Source: Odoribacter splanchnicus DSM 20712 (GTDB lineage Bacteria; Bacteroidota; Bacteroidia; Bacteroidales; Marinifilaceae). Taken from it: a DNA stretch of 64,000 nucleotides. Below, in pieces: positions 45,065 to 53,394 of the stretch. The position numbers were made by a program, and so were the translations under genes. The DNA lies in contig NC_015160.1 in NCBI RefSeq assembly GCF_000190535.1, forward strand, positions 2,046,001-2,110,000, given 5' to 3'. Below the pieces are notes generated by a model. The model had not been told where the DNA came from and did no database searches. It was given only the letters and a program-made list of their open reading frames with translations. Position 1 is the stretch's first letter. Each line of letters starts with the position of its first letter.

Positions 45065-45094
45065 CCCCCCCTTTTTTCTTAGTTGCGCGTATTA
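45065..45094 (+). promoter_or_regulatory. Putative sigma-3 promoter of fecR, locus 3
   Basis: Seven C at 45065-45071, a T6 run, and GCGCGTATTA at 45085-45094, 46 nt before the fecR ATG. GCGCGTATTA is identical to the word upstream of the hydrolase gene. The C7 tract could also vary in length by slippage. Confidence 0.6.
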
Positions 45095-45140
45095 AATAAT
45101 ATCGATGATATTTTATTGGGACATAACACAAACAAAAGAT

Positions 45141-46319
45141 ATGCTTACAGAAGGACAGGATAAAATAAAAGAAACACTCTCCATATCTGACAAGATCAGT
45201 GATATTCTCAGCGAAGAAGCGGATGCCGGGAGTCAGCATGTGATAGATTCGTGGCTTGCACAAAATGAACAAAACAAGGCTTTGTTCAACAAAATCTGCT
45301 CTGACAATACCATACGGAAAAAAATTTACAACTACAAAAACAGTGATGCAGAACAAGCATTCAACAATTTTCTGAAAGCAAGAAAACAACGTTCAAACCG
45401 CCGCATATATTACCGGTTCTTATCCGGCGCAGCCGTCATTGCCATTTGCTTCGGATTTTGGGCCCTGACCCGAATACAGGAACAGGCAACGCAAAATCTG
45501 CAAGTTACAGAAACAGAGCAGCAGCTTTCGGACATGCCTGCCAACAAGCCGGTGTTGACATTGGGAGACGGCACACGGATAAACGTCTGGGGAAACAACC
45601 TTTATTTCAAAGAGACAGAAAAAGGGCAAAAAATCATGTTGGGTGATTCGTTGCTTTCACAAAAAGAGGATTCCATAACGGCAGACAACTACAACACACT
45701 GGAAGTGCCGCTTAAGTGTGACTTCAGATTTACCATGAGCGACGGGACCAAAGTATGGATAAATGCAGGCTCCACACTGAAATACCCGGCAAAATTTGCA
45801 GCCGATTCGCGTACAGTATACGCATCCGGAGAGATATATCTGGAAGTGGCCAAGGATGCCGAACGTCCCTTTTATGTAGTTGTTGACGGCATAACCGTCA
45901 AAGTATTGGGAACCTCCTTCAATATCAGGGCATATGCCGATGAAAACGAGACGAAGGTGACTCTACTCGAGGGAAAGATTGCCGCACAAATCAACGATAA
46001 GGAGTACACGCTTACTCCCGGCAAACAATTAAAATGTGACAAGACTTTTGGAGGGACCAGTGTCCGAACGGTAGATCCTGCAGAGATTGTTTCCTGGACC
46101 AGGGGGTATTACATATTCAAAAAAGCAAGGCTGCAGGAGGTGGCAAATACGCTGAAAAACTGGTATGGAGTCAACATTGTGCTGAGCAGTGGTGCCAGCG
46201 ACATCATCTATACGGGAGTAGTCAACAAAGAAGAGAAACTGGAGGTTTTCCTCCGGCGTCTGGAAGAGGTATCCAACGTAAAATGCAACTGCAACGGTAA
46301 GTTCGTAACAATATATTAA
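45141..46319 (+). CDS. FecR-family anti-sigma factor, locus 3
   Basis: About 392 residues from ATG 45141; the upstream in-frame ATG 45105 lies too close to the promoter motif. Cytoplasmic N-terminus (MLTEGQDKIKETLSISDKIS), membrane helix (FLSGAAVIAICFGFWALT), FecR domain ([50 protein letters not shown]) and C-terminal DUF4974 (LQEVANTLKNWYGVNIVLSS, ending CNGKFVTIY). Partner of the divergent sigma at 44449 and receiver of the STN signal from the SusC at 48567. First gene of a run of ten genes on the same strand. Confidence 0.92.
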   Translation: MLTEGQDKIKETLSISDKISDILSEEADAGSQHVIDSWLAQNEQNKALFNKICSDNTIRKKIYNYKNSDAEQAFNNFLKARKQRSNRRIYYRFLSGAAVIAICFGFWALTRIQEQATQNLQVTETEQQLSDMPANKPVLTLGDGTRINVWGNNLYFKETEKGQKIMLGDSLLSQKEDSITADNYNTLEVPLKCDFRFTMSDGTKVWINAGSTLKYPAKFAADSRTVYASGEIYLEVAKDAERPFYVVVDGITVKVLGTSFNIRAYADENETKVTLLEGKIAAQINDKEYTLTPGKQLKCDKTFGGTSVRTVDPAEIVSWTRGYYIFKKARLQEVANTLKNWYGVNIVLSSGASDIIYTGVVNKEEKLEVFLRRLEEVSNVKCNCNGKFVTIY

Positions 46320-46356
46320 ACAATAAATTCATCATCATTAATCTAAATCATCAAGT

Positions 46357-47502
46357 ATGAAAAAATGGATCACCCTAAACTTGTGCCTGTTACTATCCGG
46401 ATTCCTGGCCGGACAGTCTGAAAACAAAGAAACGCAGCCCGTCAAAGGCTATGAAATCAACGGCTTCATCACCGGCAAATACACCGGCAAGGTATATCTT
46501 GTAAAAGAAGACGGCATGCACGGACCACAAACCAAAGTGGACAGCTGCGAAGTGAAAGAGGGACGGTTCCGGTTCAAAGGAGATACTGTACCCGAATACT
46601 CCGTGATTTATTTCATCCAAAGCCACGACGGTCAGTTGGCACCCGTCTTTTTGGAGGCAGGTCAGATGAACATGACCATGCGTGCCGACTATTTCCTGGG
46701 TTCAGTAACCAAAGGTACCATCAACAACAACCTGTGGTCGCTCCACCAGTTGCAGACAAGATACTGGATCGACAGCATGCTGCTGGCTTCCAACACCCAC
46801 TACATGCGCTACGGACGCGGAAGTTTTGCAGTGGAGGACAGCCTGTTCAAATACCGCACCTGGGAACAGAACACCAAGAAACTGAACATGGAGAAATACA
46901 TGGCACGCTTCTATAACGACCAGGCTTTCGCACCGTTCATCATGCTGTTCGAGATGACCAACGAACTGTCATTGGACGAACTGAAAGAATTGCGCGGACA
47001 GTTGAACGAAAAGCTCAACAACCACCCGTACACCAAGGAGCTGGATGAAATCATCGCCAACAAGGAGTTCAAGGTGGGCGTAGAGGCTCCGGAATTCTCC
47101 ATCAAGGGAATGGACGGCGAGGACATCGAACTGAAGAACTTTGCAGGCAAATACATCCTGCTCGACTTCTGGGCATCCTGGTGCGGACCATGCCGCAATG
47201 AAATGCCGAATGTAGTGAAGCTCTACAAGGAATGCAAGGGCAAGAACTTTGAAATCATCGGTATCTCTCTGGACCAGAAACCGGAACCCTGGAAAAAGGC
47301 TGTGAAAGACCTGAAGATGACCTGGCCGCAGGCTTGCGACTTCCAGGTATGGTACGGACCGGTGGCACGCAAATACAACCTTTCGGCTGTCCCCTACACC
47401 GTACTGATCAACCCGGAAGGAAGAATCGAAGCCCTGAACCTGCGCGGAGAAGAGCTGATCAATACCATCAAGACCCTATTGAAAAACGACAAAAAGAAAT
47501 AA
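46357..47502 (+). CDS. TlpA-like thiol-disulfide oxidoreductase (DUF4369 + AhpC/TSA)
   Basis: A 381-residue exported protein (MKKWITLNLCLLLSGFLAGQ). DUF4369-type N-terminal domain (YEINGFITGKYTGKVYLVKE), helical linker, then a thioredoxin fold: APEFSIKGMDGEDIELKNFA, ILLDFWASWCGPCRNEMPNV with Cys276/Cys279, and cis-proline LSAVPYTVLIN. Placed before susC, in contrast with locus 2, where the thioredoxin genes come last. The next gene starts 7 nt on and is a shortened relative. Confidence 0.9.
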   Translation: MKKWITLNLCLLLSGFLAGQSENKETQPVKGYEINGFITGKYTGKVYLVKEDGMHGPQTKVDSCEVKEGRFRFKGDTVPEYSVIYFIQSHDGQLAPVFLEAGQMNMTMRADYFLGSVTKGTINNNLWSLHQLQTRYWIDSMLLASNTHYMRYGRGSFAVEDSLFKYRTWEQNTKKLNMEKYMARFYNDQAFAPFIMLFEMTNELSLDELKELRGQLNEKLNNHPYTKELDEIIANKEFKVGVEAPEFSIKGMDGEDIELKNFAGKYILLDFWASWCGPCRNEMPNVVKLYKECKGKNFEIIGISLDQKPEPWKKAVKDLKMTWPQACDFQVWYGPVARKYNLSAVPYTVLINPEGRIEALNLRGEELINTIKTLLKNDKKK

Positions 47503-47509
47503 TCCGAAG

Positions 47510-48481
47510 ATGAAGAAAATATTGGTTTGTATGCTTGTATGCCTGTTCTGTGCAGGCGTACAAGCCCAGAAAACAGCGAAAATCAAGGCAACCGCTGTCG
47601 GATATACCGGCAAGGTGATCGATTTTGAGTTTATAGACAACACAGCGAACAACCAGCAGTTCCCGTTCAAGGACAACCAACTGATGGAGTTCGAGGTGGA
47701 ACTGAAAGAGCCGGGCCTGATGAAGGTAAACGCCTGGCTCTGGATGATTGTATGTCCCGGAGACGAGATTGAAATGGCCATCCAATTCCAGGGAAAAAAC
47801 TACAAGCACGTTGAGTTCAAGGGTACCCCGGCTGCCGTCACCCTGAACAGCGCCATCCGTGACGGACGCATGGTGCGCATCAACGACCACTACAAGACCA
47901 ACCCGTTGGCAGCCGTGGTGACACAGGTGCCGGTACAGACCTATTATGATGCCTGCCTGCGGAACTGGAAGAAGGAACAGGAGATTCTGGAAGGCATCCG
48001 CGACAAGGTGGACCCGTTCGCATTCAACTATATCCATGCGGAACTGGAGGGCATGTACCTGGACAACCTGGTGAAATATCCGTTCATCGTATCCGATGTA
48101 AACAAAAAACCGCTTCAGGAATGCACTCCGAAAGGCTATTGGGAGGCTCTGGACGGCTATCAGGTGAAAAGCGACAAGGCTTCATTGAAAAGCTACGCCT
48201 ACATCGGTTGGTTGATCGATTATCTGGAATACCGTGAAAAATGCGAGGCCCGGAAAGCCGGCAAAGAGTACAAGCCTGCCGGAAACATGGAAGAGATGTA
48301 TGAGAAACTGTCAAAAGTGTACGAAGGCGATGTGAGAGACGCTGTGCTTTATCTGTTTTTGTACAACGCCATATCAAAACAGCAAGACTTCGACGTAATC
48401 AAAACACTTAGTAAAGATTACTTCAAAAAATACAATAAGAACAAGAAATTTAAGAAGGAGTTGACTGAAATGCAAAAGTAA
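47510..48481 (+). CDS. TlpA-like protein lacking the thioredoxin domain
   Basis: A 323-residue exported protein (signal KKILVCMLVCLFCAGVQAQ). It has a DUF4369-like N-terminal beta domain (KATAVGYTGKVIDFEFIDNT) and the helical linker of TlpA relatives (ILEGIRDKVDPFAFNYIHAE, YAYIGWLIDYLEYREKCEAR) but ends at DYFKKYNKNKKFKKELTEMQ, where a thioredoxin fold would normally begin. No frameshift remnant of the missing domain is seen in the 85 nt before susC. A binding partner of the adjacent TlpA is one possibility; the family is not firmly recognised. Confidence 0.7.
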   Translation: MKKILVCMLVCLFCAGVQAQKTAKIKATAVGYTGKVIDFEFIDNTANNQQFPFKDNQLMEFEVELKEPGLMKVNAWLWMIVCPGDEIEMAIQFQGKNYKHVEFKGTPAAVTLNSAIRDGRMVRINDHYKTNPLAAVVTQVPVQTYYDACLRNWKKEQEILEGIRDKVDPFAFNYIHAELEGMYLDNLVKYPFIVSDVNKKPLQECTPKGYWEALDGYQVKSDKASLKSYAYIGWLIDYLEYREKCEARKAGKEYKPAGNMEEMYEKLSKVYEGDVRDAVLYLFLYNAISKQQDFDVIKTLSKDYFKKYNKNKKFKKELTEMQK

Positions 48482-48566
48482 TATGTAACAGTATCTGCGA
48501 AATATCCTACACAAGGAATTTACTACAGCTGACGACAATATATTTACTAACTAAAATTACAAATTT

Positions 48567-51500
48567 ATGCAAAAGAAGAAAATGTTACAGGAATTTCTAG
48601 GCCATCGGTTCCTGGTGTTTGCTTTATTTATGCTGATTTTTTCCGGTGGACTAAAAGCTGCAGAGGAAGAATATCAAAAAAAGAAAATTTCAGTACAGAT
48701 AGTTAATGAAACAATAGAACAAGCCCTAAATAAAATCGGCAACATTGCTGATATCCGCTTTTTCTATAATCATGCGTCATTTGATTTTTCTAAAAAAATC
48801 AATATAAATATCACCGACAAGGAGTTGCGGGATGCTATCGGACAGGTGTTGGCAGGATATGCCGTAGATGTGGAATACCAGCCTAACCGTACCGTTGTAT
48901 TACGCCCCCGGAAAGAGCTACCTGCCCATGACGTACAAAAAATCAGCGGTGTGGTAAAAGATGCCAAAACAGGCGAGCCGCTGCTTGGAGCCAGTATTGT
49001 ACTGAAGGAACAGAGAGGTGTGGGGGCTGTGACCAACATGGACGGTCGTTTCCACCTGGAAATTATGGAAGGTAGCGCTACAGCACTGGTTATTAGTTTT
49101 GTCGGGTATCAAGAAGAAGAAGTCAACATTGCCGGTAAAGGAGATATGGCAGATATCGTGGTAAAACTGACAGCCATGTCTATTGAAATGGAAGATGTTG
49201 TGGTAACAGGTATGGCGCCCCGTAAAGTGTCCGGTTTTACCGGCCGTTATGTCACTGTCAAAGGCGATCAGTTGAAGAAATTGAATCCGAACAACCTGTT
49301 GCAGGCGCTCCAGCTTTTCGACCCGAGTTTCCGCATCGTGGAAAACAATACGGCAGGTTCCGACCCTAACGCATTGCCTGAATTCCGTCTGCGCGGAGAC
49401 GTCCAGTTGGGCCAGGGAGCTACCGGTTCCAGTGCAGATTTCCAGATGTTGATGGGAGACTATTCCAACCGTCCTAACATGCCGTTGTTCATTCTGGACG
49501 GTTTTGAGACGACCTTGCAGCGCATTATCGACCTGGACCCGGAGCGCGTAGAATCTATTACCATTCTGAAAGATGCTGCCGGTACTGCCCTTTACGGTTC
49601 GAGAGCCTCTAACGGAGTGTTGGTTTTTGAAACCAAGAAACCGAAACCGGGTGCATTGACGTTGAGTTACAGCGGCAATGTGGGAATTTCTGTTCCGGAC
49701 CTGTCCGACTACAACCTGATGAATGCGTCCGAAAAATTGGAATACGAGAGATCTGCCGGATTGTTTGAGAGCGTAGACATGTTGAACTATTACAACAAAT
49801 ACAAACAGGAAATATTGCGCGGAGTAAACACCTATTGGCTGTCGCAACCGTTGCGTACGGCACTCACCCATCGCCACACCCTGAACATGGAGGGCGGAGA
49901 CGAGGCAATCCGTTATAGCCTGAGCCTGAACTACGGGGATGAGTTCGGAGTCATGAAAGGCTCGGACCGTAACAACGTAGGTCTGACCCTTTCCTTGCAA
50001 TACCGCCGCAAGAAATGGAATATCAGCAACTCATTGAGCATGACAAACACCAAATCGCATAATTCGCCTTACGGTTCATTCTCGGAATATACGAAACTGA
50101 ATCCCTATTACCGTCTGACAGATGAAAACGGCCGTTATCAGCAGGTAATAGAAATCAAGCCCATGTCATCGGCAAACAACCCGAAGACGGTTACCAATCC
50201 ATTATATAATGTACAGTTTCCCAATAAAGACCTGTCAAACAATTTCAGTATTGTAGACAACTTCTCTATCGAATATGCCATTATGGACAATCTCCGTGTC
50301 AACGGACAGGTGTCTTTGACAAAGAGCACGGCCCGTTCGGAGCAGTTCAAATCGTCGCACCACACTGATTTTGCTCCTGAAGAAGACCTGACCCAGCGCG
50401 GTTCCTATACAAAAAGTACCGGAGAGTCTGTAAGCTGGAATGCCAACGCTGCCTTGAACTACAACCTGGTAAAAGGCAAACACGGAATGTTCGCCTTGCT
50501 CCGCTGGGATGTCTCTTCATCGAAAAGCGACGGTATCAACCTTTCTGCAAAGGGATTCCCGGATGACAACATGGACGATTTCCTGTTTGCCTTCGAAATG
50601 GACCAGCGGGTGAACGGAGAGGAATCCACCCAACGCAGCGTGGGTATGACCGGTTCGTTGAACTATATGTATGACCAGCGTTTTTCCGTAGACTTCAATA
50701 TCCGCGGCGACCTTTCTTCACAATTCGGTGCCGATACCAAAATGGCACCCTTCTGGTCGGTGGGGCTGCGTTGGAACATGGAGCGCGAGAAGTGGCTGGA
50801 GGGAAGCATCATTTCCAATCTGACGCTTTTTGGAAGTGTCGGAACAACCGGTTCTCAAAGTTATTCGCCTTATCAAGCCAAGGAGACCTATTCGTTTGGA
50901 GATTTGATGTTCCCCTATCCTTCGGGAGATGTCCTGGGAGCACAGTTGATGGCAATCGGAAATCCGGATTTGGGATGGTCGAAAACCATGCAGAAAAGTG
51001 TCTCTTTGGAATTCGGTTTGTGGAACAGCCGCTTGAATGCAACTGTTTCATATTACCACAATTACACCGATGAGATGTTGCTGGGAACAAACATCCAGCC
51101 TTCTACCGGTTTCAGCACGCTGACCCGTAATGTGGGAGCTGTATTGAATGAGGGTGTAGACGTTTCATTGAATGGTTTGCTCATCAACAACTACGAAAAC
51201 CAGTTCCAGTGGAGTCTCAGCGTAAATGCCACCCACAACCGGAATGTCATTAAAAAGCTGTCCAATGAGCTGAAAGAAATGAACCGTAAGAACCAGGAAA
51301 ATAGAAACGAGATATTGCCTATATACGAAGAGGGTGAATCTACGACTGTCATCAAATCCGTACGTTCTTTGGGTATCGACCCGGCAACCGGTCAGGAACT
51401 GTTCCAGAAATTGAACGGCGAAAAGACCTTTGTCTGGGATGCTGCCGACAAAGTGCCGGTAGGCGACACGGAACCCAAAGTGCGCGGAGCAGTCAACTCT

Positions 51501-51941
51501 TCGCTTATATGGAAGAACCTTTCTGTCAATTTGGGTTTCTCCTATCAGTTCGGGGCAGACCGCTACAACCAGACCCTGGTAGATAAAATCGAGAACATAG
51601 ACATCTCGCAAAACGTAGACCGCCGTGCTGCGGGTTCCGACCGCTGGAGTCCGACAAACCGCTATGCAAAATACAAAGGAATCTCTTTCTTTAATCAGCA
51701 GACACCGGTAAGTACCCGTTTCTTGCAGAAATTAAATGAATTTGTATTCAATTCCGTATCCATCGGCTACCGTTTTGAGCCCAAGCAGTTCAAATTCCTG
51801 GAAGCATGCAAGATTGCAAGTTTGTCGCTGAATGCTTCCATGCAGGATATCGGGCGAATCTCTTCCGTAAAACAGGAAAGAGGTCTGGATTATCCTTTTG
51901 CGCGGAGCTTTAACCTGTCTTTATCTGTATTATTCAATTAA
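48567..51941 (+). CDS. SusC/RagA-family TonB-dependent transporter with STN domain, locus 3
   Basis: A 1,124-residue outer-membrane transporter. Signal (RFLVFALFMLIFSGGLKAAE), STN domain (KISVQIVNETIEQALNKIGN to about residue 120), CNA-B-like domain (ISGVVKDAKTGEPLLGASIV), TonB-box region EDVVVTGMAP, plug (LRGDVQLGQGATG, ILKDAAGTALYGSRASNGVL) and a barrel ending LSLSVLFN. Arg codons are largely CGC/CGT, unlike the CGG-rich loci 1 and 2. Partner SusD follows after 11 nt. Substrate unknown; the neighbouring secreted protease favours a protein or peptide ligand. Confidence 0.93.
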   Translation: MQKKKMLQEFLGHRFLVFALFMLIFSGGLKAAEEEYQKKKISVQIVNETIEQALNKIGNIADIRFFYNHASFDFSKKININITDKELRDAIGQVLAGYAVDVEYQPNRTVVLRPRKELPAHDVQKISGVVKDAKTGEPLLGASIVLKEQRGVGAVTNMDGRFHLEIMEGSATALVISFVGYQEEEVNIAGKGDMADIVVKLTAMSIEMEDVVVTGMAPRKVSGFTGRYVTVKGDQLKKLNPNNLLQALQLFDPSFRIVENNTAGSDPNALPEFRLRGDVQLGQGATGSSADFQMLMGDYSNRPNMPLFILDGFETTLQRIIDLDPERVESITILKDAAGTALYGSRASNGVLVFETKKPKPGALTLSYSGNVGISVPDLSDYNLMNASEKLEYERSAGLFESVDMLNYYNKYKQEILRGVNTYWLSQPLRTALTHRHTLNMEGGDEAIRYSLSLNYGDEFGVMKGSDRNNVGLTLSLQYRRKKWNISNSLSMTNTKSHNSPYGSFSEYTKLNPYYRLTDENGRYQQVIEIKPMSSANNPKTVTNPLYNVQFPNKDLSNNFSIVDNFSIEYAIMDNLRVNGQVSLTKSTARSEQFKSSHHTDFAPEEDLTQRGSYTKSTGESVSWNANAALNYNLVKGKHGMFALLRWDVSSSKSDGINLSAKGFPDDNMDDFLFAFEMDQRVNGEESTQRSVGMTGSLNYMYDQRFSVDFNIRGDLSSQFGADTKMAPFWSVGLRWNMEREKWLEGSIISNLTLFGSVGTTGSQSYSPYQAKETYSFGDLMFPYPSGDVLGAQLMAIGNPDLGWSKTMQKSVSLEFGLWNSRLNATVSYYHNYTDEMLLGTNIQPSTGFSTLTRNVGAVLNEGVDVSLNGLLINNYENQFQWSLSVNATHNRNVIKKLSNELKEMNRKNQENRNEILPIYEEGESTTVIKSVRSLGIDPATGQELFQKLNGEKTFVWDAADKVPVGDTEPKVRGAVNSSLIWKNLSVNLGFSYQFGADRYNQTLVDKIENIDISQNVDRRAAGSDRWSPTNRYAKYKGISFFNQQTPVSTRFLQKLNEFVFNSVSIGYRFEPKQFKFLEACKIASLSLNASMQDIGRISSVKQERGLDYPFARSFNLSLSVLFN

Positions 51942-51952
51942 AAAGAAATGTC

Positions 51953-53368
51953 ATGTTTAGAATACGAATTTTAAGTGCCTGGGTTATAATGACAATGCTC
52001 TTTTCCGCCTGTGCAGATTGGGTGAATGTCAGCCCGAAAGATGAAATAGAAGCCGACAAGCTGTTCAAATCGGAAAACGGTTTCAAGGTTGCCCTGATAG
52101 GTGTATATTCCCGCATGACCTTGCTCGACAATTACGGGAAGAGACTGTCGTATGATTATATAGAACGACTTGCCCAGCGTTACGACAACTACGACATATC
52201 GGTTGCTCCGTCTGACAAAACGCGTGCGGAAATCTATGATTACAAGAATAATGCGAATGCCAAAGGGTATGTCAACTCCGTTTGGGTAAACCAGTTTGGA
52301 ACCATTGCCAACCTCAACAACCTGCTTTACCGCCTGGAGCATGAAGGGAAAGATGTTGTGCTTACGGACGGCTATTGGAACCTGATGAAAGGTGAAGCAT
52401 TGGGTTTGCGTGCATTCCATTATTTTGACCTGCTTCGCCTGTACGGTCCTGTATATAGTGAAGACCCGGAGATGAAATGCCTGCCCTGGCGTACGGAATT
52501 CAATGCCGACCAGAAATCCCTGGAGTCTGCCGGTGTCATTGCACAGCACATTCTGGAAGACCTGACGCAAGCCGAGGAGTTGTTGAAAGACGACCCGTTG
52601 AATTATAAAAATGATTTGAATGACCCGTTCCTGGGATTGCGCAAGCACAGAATGAACAAAATGGCAGTCAAGGCGTTGATGGCAAGAGTGTATCTCTGGA
52701 TTGGCGACAAGGAAAACGCTGCGCTGAAAGCCAAGGAGGTGATAGAGCAGTGTGGACTGGAGCTCGTGATAAGCAATATCCAGGATGCCTCCCTGTATGA
52801 TGAGACTATTTTCTGCCTGGGCATGGATGATATGGCGAACAAATTGAAAGATGACTGGAAAAGCATCAACACTTACAGTAATGAACTGTATATCTCGTAC
52901 GATAATGCAAACACTGTATTTGAGCGCACCACCATCGGCTTGAACGATATACGCTACCGGAACAGCTACGGGTTTATCCACGGCAACAACGGGTTGATGT
53001 GCCGCAAATATCTGAGCAAAGACAAGAACTACAGCGAGAAAATACCGTTGATCCGCCTCTCTGAAATGTATTACATCCTGGCGGAATCCGTTTCTCTGAA
53101 AGAGAGCGTCACCTATATCAATAAGGTGAGGAATGCAAGGGGAATCTCCCGCAACAATAACATCGAAGCAAACGATTCATACGATGAGGCTGCACGCAAG
53201 GAGGCTCTGAACAAAGAGTACCAAAAGGATTTTTTTGCAGAAGGACAGTATTTCTATTTCCTGAAACGGCACAACTATAAAACCTTCTGGCGTTGTCCGG
53301 TTGAGAAGATGGACTATTACGTACTGCCGACTCCGGATGATGAAATTGCCTATGGAAACGGGAAATAA
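51953..53368 (+). CDS. SusD/RagB-family outer-membrane lipoprotein, locus 3
   Basis: A 471-residue surface lipoprotein: lipobox MLFSAC followed by ADWVNVSPKDEIEADKLFKS. TPR-like helices (MKGEALGLRAFHYFDLLRLY) and C-terminal blocks IRLSEMYYILAESVSL, YINKVRNARGI and LPTPDDEIAYGNGK define the family. It caps the SusC at 48567. The spacing of 11 nt upstream and 26 nt downstream indicates one operon. Confidence 0.93.
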   Translation: MFRIRILSAWVIMTMLFSACADWVNVSPKDEIEADKLFKSENGFKVALIGVYSRMTLLDNYGKRLSYDYIERLAQRYDNYDISVAPSDKTRAEIYDYKNNANAKGYVNSVWVNQFGTIANLNNLLYRLEHEGKDVVLTDGYWNLMKGEALGLRAFHYFDLLRLYGPVYSEDPEMKCLPWRTEFNADQKSLESAGVIAQHILEDLTQAEELLKDDPLNYKNDLNDPFLGLRKHRMNKMAVKALMARVYLWIGDKENAALKAKEVIEQCGLELVISNIQDASLYDETIFCLGMDDMANKLKDDWKSINTYSNELYISYDNANTVFERTTIGLNDIRYRNSYGFIHGNNGLMCRKYLSKDKNYSEKIPLIRLSEMYYILAESVSLKESVTYINKVRNARGISRNNNIEANDSYDEAARKEALNKEYQKDFFAEGQYFYFLKRHNYKTFWRCPVEKMDYYVLPTPDDEIAYGNGK

Positions 53369-53394
53369 CGGTTAACCATTAAAATGCAAGTACT

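Noticed and set aside
48918..50000. 360-codon minus-strand open frame opposite susC of locus 3
   Set aside because: Antisense of conserved plug and barrel coding sequence, no recognisable protein features. The same reasoning applies to the 336-codon frame at 51971-52981.
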